The position numbers were made by a program, and so were the translations under genes. 6,528 nucleotides of DNA, taken from assembly GCA_020849825.1 (NCBI GenBank), contig JADZFP010000169.1:1-6528 (forward strand). The letters run 5' to 3'. This document shows positions 1-5,619 of this stretch, piece after piece. Each line of letters starts with the position of its first letter. The first letter of the stretch is position 1. The DNA is from Saprospiraceae bacterium (GTDB lineage Bacteria > Bacteroidota > Bacteroidia > Chitinophagales > Saprospiraceae). Under the pieces are notes generated by a model. The model was not told the origin of the DNA and did no database searches. It saw only the letters and a list, made by a program, of their open reading frames with translations.

Positions 1-437
1 AGCACCCCGGCAAAGCCCATTCCGTGTACCAGCCCGAAAGCGAACACGAGGGCGATACGGCCGGGTTTGAGTTCGCGCGCCAGCAGGTTTTCCACGGCCA
101 CGAAGAAGATCGACAGGGCAATGATCGGCTCCACCACCGCCGGCAGGGGTTTGAGGTAGCCGTACATGGCCAGGCCGAGCGTGATCGAGTGGGCTATGGT
201 GAACGCCGTCGCTTGCCAAATCACCGTTTTGAGGCGGTTGCTCAGGAAAAAAATACTCAGCACAAAAAGAATATGATCGAGCCCGAGCGGCAGAATATGG
301 GTAAATCCGAGTTCCAGGTAGCGCCATGCGACGTCGGTTTGCGGCATGGCGGCGAGTTCGTAGTTGACGGTGTGCGCGTACGAATGCAGCGGCGACAACA
401 GCGTAACAATGGCGGCGGAAAGCAGTGCGCGTTTCAT
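1..437 (-). CDS. HupE/UreJ-family membrane protein, N-terminal 145 residues (runs off window)
   Basis: This is a polytopic inner-membrane protein of the HupE/UreJ type, a family regarded as nickel or cobalt permeases linked to hydrogenase, urease or cobalamin metabolism. The ATG at 437 opens a frame that stays open to the window edge, so the C-terminus is missing. Residues 1-21 look like a signal peptide ending in SYA, followed by AHTVNYEL. Family motifs are visible in order: GFTHILPLGLDHILFVLSI (residues 44-62, with His47, Asp54 and His55), FTIAHSITL (79-87), VVEPIIALS (101-109, Glu103) and GLVHGMGFAGV (135-145, His138). The conserved His, Asp and Glu residues lie in hydrophobic segments, as expected for metal coordination within the membrane. 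The start lies 13 bp after the TPR gene's stop and has no Shine-Dalgarno sequence. The family call is strong. The metal is not decided by sequence, and some family members in Bacteroidota have no proven substrate. Confidence 0.88.
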   Translation of the reverse strand, partial: MKRALLSAAIVTLLSPLHSYAHTVNYELAAMPQTDVAWRYLELGFTHILPLGLDHILFVLSIFFLSNRLKTVIWQATAFTIAHSITLGLAMYGYLKPLPAVVEPIIALSIFFVAVENLLARELKPGRIALVFAFGLVHGMGFAGV

Positions 438-450
438 GGTTGGCCGTTTT

Positions 451-1788
451 TTACTGGTTGCGAAAGCGCTCCACGTCGGCGCGCAGCGATTCGTCGAGAT
501 AGGGTTTGAGCGCCAGGCCCTGGTCGACCATGGCCCAGCCTTCGGCGTGTTGTCCGTTGGCGACCAGCACCAATCCGCCCCTGACGAGGCGTTCGGGTAC
601 TTTGGAGCCGGTGCGCAGCGCCGTTTGCATCAGCGGCAGCGCCTCGGCGTATTGGCCTTTTTTGAACAGCGCCCAGGCAAGGGTCTCGCAAGCGTCGATG
701 TTTTGCGGGCGGCGGGTGTGCTCGCGCCGGGCATAGTCGAGGGCTTTGTCGTACTCGCAGGTTTTCAGGTACATCAGCGCAATGTCGCGGTCGGAGTAGT
801 GCCCGCCTGCCGGATCGGCGCCGTCGCTGATGTTGTCGGCCGTCAGGGCTTCGAGGGTGATGCGCGCACATTCGGCTGCTGTGTCGGGCTGGTTGTTGAG
901 GCGATACAGGTCGCTGAGTTCTTCGAGGAAACTGAGGTCGGCCATGACCGTCCGGGCCTGCTCGAAGTAACGGATGGCCGACGGGTAATCCTGCCGGTAG
1001 CGGGCGATACGACCCAGGCCGGCCAGGGCAAAGGGGTATTCGGGGCGCTCCTGCAAGGCTTTTTGGTATTCCGCCTCGGCTTTGTCCAACTGGTTGTTGT
1101 CTTCGTACAAATGCGCCAGCACCATACGCGCCCATTCGGTGTCTTCATTGCCCGGATAACCGGCTGCAACCGCCATTTGGATCGCCTCGATGGCCTGGGC
1201 ATGCTGGCCGTGGATTTCGCGCAGGTACGACACGCGGCTGTACGAGCGGATGTCGGGGCGTATTTGCACCATTTTGTCGGTCGTGGCCACCGCCTGTTCG
1301 TAATCGCCCATTTCGACGCAGGCGTCGGTGAGCAGGCCGTAGACAAAAGCGTTGTAGGGATTCTGCTGGCGGGCCTTTTCCGCCAGTTCGCGTGCTTCGG
1401 CGAAGCGGTGCTGGGAGAGCAGCACCAGGGCTTTCAGGCAGCCCGCTTCGAAATGCTGCGGATCGGCAGCCAGCACTTCGTCGATGAGCGACAGCGCCGC
1501 GGCATTGTAATAGGTAAAGTCGCCGGTCGCGCGGCCTTCCTGCATAAACTCTTTGGCGAGTTGCAGTTTGGCTTTGGCATCGTTCGGTTTGGCTTCCAGG
1601 GTTTTCATCAGGCCGGCGACCCGTTCCTGCGTGGCAGGCCATTCGCGGGCCTGGGCCAGGGCGCCCTGGCGGGGTTTCAATTCGGGGAGCACCACCCGGC
1701 TTTTGCCATTCCAGAAAATAAAGGCGGCAAAGGCCGTGCAGCAGATGACCAGCATTGCATAAAGGAATTTGCGGACGGAAGGATTCAT
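451..1788 (-). CDS. Membrane-anchored tetratricopeptide repeat (TPR) protein
   Basis: A 445-residue protein with one N-terminal hydrophobic segment (about residues 9-26) and no clear cleavage site, followed by a long helical-repeat region, so it is probably anchored in the inner membrane and faces the periplasm. TPR-like units recur from about residue 70 to 430. Examples are the segments around 118-142 (LLSQHRFAEARELAEKA), 151-176 (MGDYEQAVATTDKM), 224-248 (NNQLDKAEAEYQKAL), 255-279 (RQDYPSAIRYFEQA) and 368-392 (KKGQYAEALPLMQTAL). TPRs usually serve as protein-protein scaffolds, and no catalytic motif is visible. I chose the ATG at 1788 because the hydrophobic anchor begins there. The frame stays open upstream to a TTG at 1932, but those 48 residues read like translated spacer. 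The gene sits between the TonB receptor and the HupE-like gene, 13 bp before the latter, so it may help assemble or support an uptake system. That role is inferred from position only. Confidence 0.88.
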   Translation of the reverse strand: MNPSVRKFLYAMLVICCTAFAAFIFWNGKSRVVLPELKPRQGALAQAREWPATQERVAGLMKTLEAKPNDAKAKLQLAKEFMQEGRATGDFTYYNAAALSLIDEVLAADPQHFEAGCLKALVLLSQHRFAEARELAEKARQQNPYNAFVYGLLTDACVEMGDYEQAVATTDKMVQIRPDIRSYSRVSYLREIHGQHAQAIEAIQMAVAAGYPGNEDTEWARMVLAHLYEDNNQLDKAEAEYQKALQERPEYPFALAGLGRIARYRQDYPSAIRYFEQARTVMADLSFLEELSDLYRLNNQPDTAAECARITLEALTADNISDGADPAGGHYSDRDIALMYLKTCEYDKALDYARREHTRRPQNIDACETLAWALFKKGQYAEALPLMQTALRTGSKVPERLVRGGLVLVANGQHAEGWAMVDQGLALKPYLDESLRADVERFRNQ

Positions 1789-1928
1789 TGTTTTGGATAT
1801 TGATGGACGGTGAAAAATGGCGGGGTTAATGAGGTTTATAAGGTTGATAGGAGTTACGAGTGGGCGGAGGGTTTTGGATTTCGTGGCGGTGAAATTTTTT
1901 TTAAAAAACTCGTTGCCCTCCCGGCATT

Positions 1929-4211
1929 TCAAAACCGCAGCGTCACCCCGCCTTTGATAAAAAATGGCGTGCCCGGCGTGTAATGAATTTCGGTGACGCC
2001 CTCGGCCGATTCGCCCGGCAGGCGGCTGGTGGTTTCAAACTGCGCTTCTTTCCAGAGCGTATTGGCGAGGTTTTGGGCGCCGAGGCTGAATTCTACCGGC
2101 GATTGTCCGTTGCGCCGCACGGGTGCGTAGGCCAGTTGGGCGTCGAGCAGGAAAAAGCCCTCGGCGACAAGGCTGTTGTCTTCGTTGGCCGGGCGGTCGG
2201 CGAGGTAGCGGTAGCGCACACTGGCGTTCAGCCCCGAGCGATTGCGCAGGGTGATGCCGCCGATACTGGTATGCAGGGGCGCCAGCGGGATGTAGTTTTC
2301 GCCCTCCGATGCCTCGGTTGCCCTGGGGCGGGTATAGTTGTAATCAGCGTCGAAGAGCAGCCAGGGGGTGGGTTGCCAGCGCAGACTGACATCGAGCCCC
2401 TGCCGGCGGGTTTTGCCGCCCGGCTCCACGATGCCCTCGTCGCCGACGTACACGAATTCCTGTTCCAGGTCGAGTTGCCAGGCGGCCAGCGACAGCAAGA
2501 GGCCGTCGAAGGGTTTGATCTGCACGCCGGCTTCGTAGCCCAGCGCGCGGGGCAGAATGTTTTCGTTGGCGGCTTGCAGGATGACGCGGGCGTCGTTGGA
2601 GTGGAATCCGCTGCCGGCCTGGGCGTACACCGACCACCGGTCGGAGAGGGCGTATTTCAGGTTGAGTTTCGGGTTGATGATGTTTTTGCCTTTTTGGGTA
2701 AATGCGCCCGTGGTCGAGTCCAGTTTGTCGTGGTAGGAAAAATGGAACTGATCGAAACGCAGGCCGAGTCCGGCGCTGAATCGCTCGGAGAGTTGCCAGT
2801 TGGCGTCGGCGTAAATGCCGAGGTTGAGTTCCTGCACGTCGCCGAGTTGTACCCGTTCGCGGGTGAATACGCGGCCGGTCGTTCGGCTCAGTTCGTTGTC
2901 GTGCACCTCGTCGTAGCGGAGTTGCACGCCGCCTTCGAGGTAAAGCGGTTGTCCGGCCAGGGCAGTTTCGCGGGCGATATAGCCGTTGTAGCCCGACATC
3001 GTGCGGTTTTCGCGCTGGCGGATCTGGTCGCCGTTGACGGGGTCGTTGAGAAAAAAAGTGAAGTTGGAGTACAGTTCGAAGTCGTATTGCGAGAGGAAGA
3101 ACTGGTTTTTCAGCACCGTGCGCCCGTCGAGCGGCATGAGGTGTTCGAGGTTGAGGTTGATGCGTCCGGTTTGGCCGCCCTCGCTGGGGTCGATAGCGCC
3201 GAAAGGACCGATTTGACCGCTGCGCACGGCGCGTTCGGGCACCTGGCCCGAGGCCAGCCAGCTGCTGCGGAAGCGGGAAACGGAGAAGGTGAGCACTTTG
3301 CCGTCGTCGTAGGCCTGCCGGAATTTGGCAAAAAGGTTGAGCCGTTTGAAATCCTGCGGAGCCTCGAAATAACCGTTCTGGAACATGGTTTCGCCCGCCA
3401 CATAGGCACTTGTGCCGCGCGCCGCCGCCCGTTTGCCCAGCAAATTGACGGCCGCCACGCCGCGGTAGTGGTCGAACTGCCCCGCTTCGAGCCGCAGGAA
3501 ATTGTCGCGCAGGGCATCCGGCGTCTCGAATTTGACATAACCCGCCGTGCCCAGGTTGCCGATGTTGGCATAGTGCGGACCCTTCTGAAAATCAACGCGC
3601 TGGATCAGTTCGGGGATGATAAAATGCAGGTCGGCGTAGCCCTGCCCGTGGGCGTGCGACACCATGTTGACCGGGATACCGTCGGCGTACAAGGCGATGT
3701 CGGTGCCGTGGTCGATGTCGAAACCGCGCAGGAAAATCTGTTCGGCCTTGCCGCCGCCGGCGTGCTGGGCAATGACCAAACCCGGTACGTAGCGCAGAAT
3801 ATCCTGGGCGGAATTGATCGGCCGGGCCTGAATGTCGACCTGGCTGAGGCTGGTCAGCGGCCGCGCCCTGGGGGCGGCGATCTCGGCGTCGGACAGGCTC
3901 AGGCCTTTGAGTTGCAGTTCAAATTTCAGTTCCGCGCTTTCGTGGTCGCTGACGCGCACCGTCCGGGTTTGCGCGGCGTAACCGATCAGGGTCACCGTGA
4001 CGGCATACTCACCGGCCGGCAGGTCGTTGAACGAAAACATACCGAGTTCATTGGTGGCGGTCGACAAAGCCGGTTCGGCGATGCGGACCGTGGCGCCCGG
4101 CAGCTCGGTGTTGGTTTGGGCATCGGTGACCAGGCCTTTGAGCGTGCCGCCGTGCGCCAGCAGCCAGTGCGGGGCGCAGAGGAAGAAAAGAAGGTGAAGG
4201 ACTTGTTTCAT
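1929..4211 (-). CDS. TonB-dependent outer-membrane receptor with carboxypeptidase-regulatory-like N-terminal domain
   Basis: A 760-residue outer-membrane, TonB-driven receptor. Residues 1-19 form a signal peptide ending in LLA. Residues 22-102 form a carboxypeptidase-regulatory-like beta-sandwich (TLKGLVTDAQTNTELPGATV, later GMFSFNDLPAGEYAV), common in Bacteroidota receptors. The plug domain spans about 125-232 and includes INSAQDILRYVPGLVI, QIFLRGFDIDHGTDIALYAD and VDFQKGPHYANIGNLGTAGY. The 22-stranded barrel follows, with late strands such as YALSDRWSVYAQAGSGFHSN, and the protein ends in a terminal Phe (GGVTLRF), as barrel proteins usually do. The length fits a complete receptor. There is no STN signalling domain, so it is not a FecA-type transducer. 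The plug has a His-rich stretch, VSHAHGQGYADLHF (184-197). A HupE-like permease encoded downstream suggests a nickel, cobalt or other metal complex as ligand, but the ligand cannot be read from sequence. The start at 4211 precedes the signal peptide directly and has no Shine-Dalgarno sequence. Confidence 0.93.
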   Translation of the reverse strand: MKQVLHLLFFLCAPHWLLAHGGTLKGLVTDAQTNTELPGATVRIAEPALSTATNELGMFSFNDLPAGEYAVTVTLIGYAAQTRTVRVSDHESAELKFELQLKGLSLSDAEIAAPRARPLTSLSQVDIQARPINSAQDILRYVPGLVIAQHAGGGKAEQIFLRGFDIDHGTDIALYADGIPVNMVSHAHGQGYADLHFIIPELIQRVDFQKGPHYANIGNLGTAGYVKFETPDALRDNFLRLEAGQFDHYRGVAAVNLLGKRAAARGTSAYVAGETMFQNGYFEAPQDFKRLNLFAKFRQAYDDGKVLTFSVSRFRSSWLASGQVPERAVRSGQIGPFGAIDPSEGGQTGRINLNLEHLMPLDGRTVLKNQFFLSQYDFELYSNFTFFLNDPVNGDQIRQRENRTMSGYNGYIARETALAGQPLYLEGGVQLRYDEVHDNELSRTTGRVFTRERVQLGDVQELNLGIYADANWQLSERFSAGLGLRFDQFHFSYHDKLDSTTGAFTQKGKNIINPKLNLKYALSDRWSVYAQAGSGFHSNDARVILQAANENILPRALGYEAGVQIKPFDGLLLSLAAWQLDLEQEFVYVGDEGIVEPGGKTRRQGLDVSLRWQPTPWLLFDADYNYTRPRATEASEGENYIPLAPLHTSIGGITLRNRSGLNASVRYRYLADRPANEDNSLVAEGFFLLDAQLAYAPVRRNGQSPVEFSLGAQNLANTLWKEAQFETTSRLPGESAEGVTEIHYTPGTPFFIKGGVTLRF

Positions 4212-4352
4212 TGGACGAGAAAATGTGAAAAGGTGAATTTGGCAGCATCTACGAGAGGGGAGAGGAAGACGGTTTTTGATTGGGGAGATTTTTTTTCATC
4301 CAATAAAAGCCGTCCCATTAGCCTGGCTGCCCGACAACCCTGGCGAAATAAG

Positions 4353-4411
4353 CTTCACGCAAAGCCTCAAAGTCCGCAAAGGGCAAATTCACTGCGTGCT
4401 GTGCGACTTTG
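4353..4411. repeat. CAAAG-rich degenerate spacer repeat
   Basis: CGCAAAG occurs at 4359-4365 and 4375-4381, with CTCAAAG between them (4366-4372). CAAAGTC at 4368-4374 has an inverted partner, GACTTTG, at 4405-4411. Similar runs of short CAAAG or TTTGC units are common in intergenic DNA of Bacteroidota, from general familiarity. The repeats are too degenerate to name, and no function can be assigned. Confidence 0.4.
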
Positions 4412-4542
4412 CCTGACATGATAGGGCCGGCCCGATTTGTGAGACAGCCTTCGTCGGCTTTGTTTTGCCATTCACCGGTTGAGCCTTATTACAGTTCAAA
4501 ACATGCGTCCAGCGAATCAAGACACAGTCCTGCCGGGGCGTG

Positions 4543-4570
4543 TGGACTCCAGAGAAATCCTGCATTTATA
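4543..4570 (-). repeat. Hairpin copy 1, outer left, degenerate
   Basis: Read on the minus strand, this copy matches the 28-nt unit of the right-facing copies with five differences. Its stem arms are GGATTTC (4560-4554) and GGAGTCC (4550-4544). The two internal changes turn Watson-Crick pairs into G-U pairs, so an RNA read from the minus strand would still form a 7-bp stem around a TCT loop. Confidence 0.6.
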
Positions 4571-4593
4571 GAAAAGAAAGTCATTCTAAAACA

Positions 4594-4612
4594 ACAACTT
4601 CGGAGAAGTCGC
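4594..4612 (-). repeat. Hairpin copy 2, inner left, core only
   Basis: On the minus strand this copy has GACTTC, loop TCC, then GAAGTT, with the five innermost pairs perfect (4597-4601 against 4605-4609). One C-G and two G-U pairs can extend the stem to 8 bp. The TATAAATGC lead found in the other three copies is absent; a GC-alternating stretch and a run of T residues (on the plus strand) replace it. Confidence 0.6.
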
Positions 4613-4621
4613 GCGTTTTTT

Positions 4622-4650
4622 TACAAATGCAGGACTTCTCCGAAGTCCTG
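4622..4650 (+). repeat. Hairpin copy 3, inner right, perfect 9-bp stem
   Basis: TACAAATGC is followed directly by a perfect hairpin: arms CAGGACTTC (4630-4638) and GAAGTCCTG (4642-4650) around a TCC loop. It is flanked by a T-run before (4616-4622) and an A-run after (4651-4656), which could lengthen the structure. No T-run follows it on either strand, so it does not look like an intrinsic terminator. The 27 nt at 4623-4649 match those at 4675-4701 with two differences. Confidence 0.75.
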
Positions 4651-4673
4651 AAAAAACGATGCTAAAACGTGGC

Positions 4674-4701
4674 TATAAATGCGGGACTTCTCCGAAGTCC
4701 T
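4674..4701 (+). repeat. Hairpin copy 4, outer right, 7-bp stem plus a G-U pair
   Basis: TATAAATGC leads into arms GGACTTC (4684-4690) and GAAGTCC (4694-4700) around a TCC loop. A G-T pair at 4683/4701 could add one more step. This copy lies 52 bp after the equivalent point of copy 3 and ends the element. Confidence 0.75.
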
Positions 4702-4844
4702 CACCTGGTTGGTCTCATTGCAAAATGTACGTTTTAGTTTTTTGACAAAAGGGTGAAACCCCGCGCCAACCTGACTGAAAGACGTGTTTTCATCAGTCTT
4801 ACTGCCGGAATGCAATGTTTCCCGGGAAGCGGCAACACCCCTTT

Positions 4845-4884
4845 TCTCAAATCCTCGCATCCTCGTATCCTCAAATCCTCATCC
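4845..4884. repeat. Five-unit 8-bp tandem repeat (consensus CCTCRNAT)
   Basis: Consecutive 8-bp units read TCTCAAAT, CCTCGCAT, CCTCGTAT, CCTCAAAT and CCTCATCC. The first and last are degenerate. The array lies in the spacer 135 bp before the sigma factor start. The period of 8 is not a multiple of 3, which argues against coding. No function is evident; slippage or spread of simple spacer repeats is the simplest explanation. Confidence 0.65.
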
Positions 4885-4984
4885 TGCCCCTACGCAAAAC
4901 CTGTCCACTTTTTGTTCAAATGTTCGGCAACCGGACGGCCGCCTTTATTGTTGTCGGGTAAGCGCCTGCAAATTTTTTCAGCAA

Positions 4985-4992
4985 TATCTTTA
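4985..4992 (+). promoter_or_regulatory. Weak candidate -7 element for the sigma factor gene
   Basis: TATCTTTA resembles the Bacteroidota -7 consensus TAnnTTTG in all but the last base and lies 27 bp before the ATG at 5020. No TTTG-like -33 box is seen at the usual spacing; that stretch instead holds a T-run (4973-4978). An ECF sigma gene may be read from a non-housekeeping promoter, so the missing box is not decisive, but this call is weak. Confidence 0.25.
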
Positions 4993-5019
4993 CCCGATTC
5001 AACTGACTTCCGCTTCCCG

Positions 5020-5589
5020 ATGCAAGACCAATTGATCCTTCGTGTGCAACAAAACGACCGTTCGGCTCTCGGCGAGTTGTACGATGCGTACAGCGGCGCC
5101 CTGTTCGGCGTGGTGCTCCGTATCGTGCAATCGCGCGAACTGGCCGAACAGGTATTGCAGGACACTTTCGTGAAAGTCTGGCGCAATGCCGGCCAGTACG
5201 ATGCCGCCAAAGGCCGCTTGTTTACCTGGCTGGTCAATATTGCCCGCAATACCGCCATCGACGCCACACGCACAGCCTATTTTCAGCACTACCGGAAAAC
5301 CGACAATCTGGATTCACTCGTACATGCTCCCGGAACCGAGACAACCAACCCCGATCACGTCGGGGTGCGGGAGATCGTCGACCGCCTCGACGACAAGTAC
5401 CGGCTGCTGATCGACCTGATTTATTTTCAGGGCTATACGCAGGAAGAAGCGGCCGAGGTTGCCGGGATACCGCTGGGTACGGTGAAAACCCGCTTGCGCT
5501 TTGCCATCGGCGAATTGCGCAAGATTTTTGGCGAACACCACCTGGCAGTGCTCATACTTGCCGCATATTTGGGCGTACAGGCCAATTAA
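5020..5589 (+). CDS. ECF-type sigma-70 family RNA polymerase sigma factor
   Basis: A 189-residue extracytoplasmic-function sigma factor that would direct core RNA polymerase to a small regulon. Region 2 spans about residues 18-84: LYDAYSGALFGVVLRIV contains the core-binding helix, and QDTFVKVWRNAGQYDAAKGR through FTWLVNIARNTAIDATR covers the -10 recognition part. A linker (about 85-117) is followed by region 4 (118-168), with the helix-turn-helix YTQEEAAEVAGIPLGTVKTR that contacts the -35 element. Regions 1 and 3 are absent, as usual for ECF factors. The length is normal. The C-terminal tail (172-189) is hydrophobic, HLAVLILAAYLGV. I chose the ATG at 5020 because the sigma homology begins right after it. 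The frame is open further upstream, but that part translates the repeat-bearing spacer. The partner gene starts 30 bp downstream and encodes an RskA-like anti-sigma factor, suggesting the SigK-like branch of ECF factors; the regulon is unknown. Confidence 0.93.
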   Translation: MQDQLILRVQQNDRSALGELYDAYSGALFGVVLRIVQSRELAEQVLQDTFVKVWRNAGQYDAAKGRLFTWLVNIARNTAIDATRTAYFQHYRKTDNLDSLVHAPGTETTNPDHVGVREIVDRLDDKYRLLIDLIYFQGYTQEEAAEVAGIPLGTVKTRLRFAIGELRKIFGEHHLAVLILAAYLGVQAN

Positions 5590-5619
5590 CCCCCTTTTAA
5601 TCACGACCAAGATATCACC

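Larger units (their letters stand above)
4543..4702. repeat. Palindromic repeat element: two hairpin pairs head to head
   Basis: Four copies of a short hairpin lie within about 160 bp. The consensus reads TATAAATGC, then A or G, then GGACTTC, loop TCC, GAAGTCC. Two copies face right (4622-4650 and 4674-4701) and two face left (4543-4570 and 4594-4612). The distance from the start of GACTTC in the inner copy to the start of TATAAATGC in the outer copy is 40 nt in the left pair and 41 nt in the right pair. The element therefore looks like a two-hairpin unit present twice, head to head. The linkers are not clearly alike and no clear target-site duplication was seen. It resembles REP/BIME-type or MITE-type elements in design, but I do not recognise it as a named family. 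Confidence 0.72.
4212..5019. other. Divergent 808-bp spacer without a credible gene
   Basis: This stretch separates the minus-strand receptor gene from the plus-strand sigma factor gene, so promoters for both should lie here. Short open frames exist on both strands, but they cross repeats and palindromes and show no recognisable protein motif. From left to right it holds a T-run near 4291-4298, a CAAAG-rich stretch (4353-4411), a 10-bp perfect palindrome GGGCCGGCCC (4424-4433), the hairpin repeat element (4543-4702) and an 8-bp tandem repeat (4845-4884). I found no cobalamin riboswitch box (GCCACTG) upstream of the receptor, which would have supported a cobalt or B12 role. I found no convincing Bacteroidota promoter (TTTG, then TAnnTTTG) for the receptor. 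Confidence 0.75.

Noticed and set aside
364..1803. A 479-codon open frame on the plus strand, antisense to the TPR gene
   Set aside because: It overlaps two well-supported minus-strand genes, and its translation is compositionally odd with no recognisable domain. GC-rich codon use on the opposite strand explains the absence of stops.
1789..1932. A 48-residue N-terminal extension of the TPR protein from a TTG overlapping the receptor's TGA
   Set aside because: The extension has a repetitive, spacer-like composition (for example NLINLINP), whereas the ATG at 1788 starts right before the hydrophobic anchor.
4300..4350. Possible riboswitch leader upstream of the receptor (GC-rich stretch with CCTGGC twice)
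   Set aside because: The two CCTGGC copies are direct rather than inverted, and no cobalamin-box or other riboswitch core motif was found on the minus strand.
1983..4421. An 812-codon open frame on the plus strand, antisense to the receptor gene
   Set aside because: The minus-strand frame encodes a clear TonB receptor from signal peptide to terminal Phe. The antisense frame is a by-product of GC-rich codon use, shows no family motif and runs into spacer repeats at its end.
4424..4433. Perfect palindrome GGGCCGGCCC
   Set aside because: It is short and GC-only, so in GC-rich DNA a chance match is plausible, and it has no partner or known role here.
4630..4700. Hairpins as intrinsic terminators
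   Set aside because: None is followed by a T-run in the direction of transcription on either strand; the strongest is followed by an A-run on the plus strand. Neither flanking gene ends here, because both are transcribed away from the spacer.
4409..4860. Short open frames of about 80 codons on both strands within the divergent spacer
   Set aside because: They run through the hairpin repeats and have no protein-like motif or plausible context.
4753..5019. An 89-residue N-terminal extension of the sigma factor
   Set aside because: It would translate the 8-bp tandem repeat and spacer. Sigma homology begins directly after the ATG at 5020, and the resulting 189 residues is a normal ECF length.
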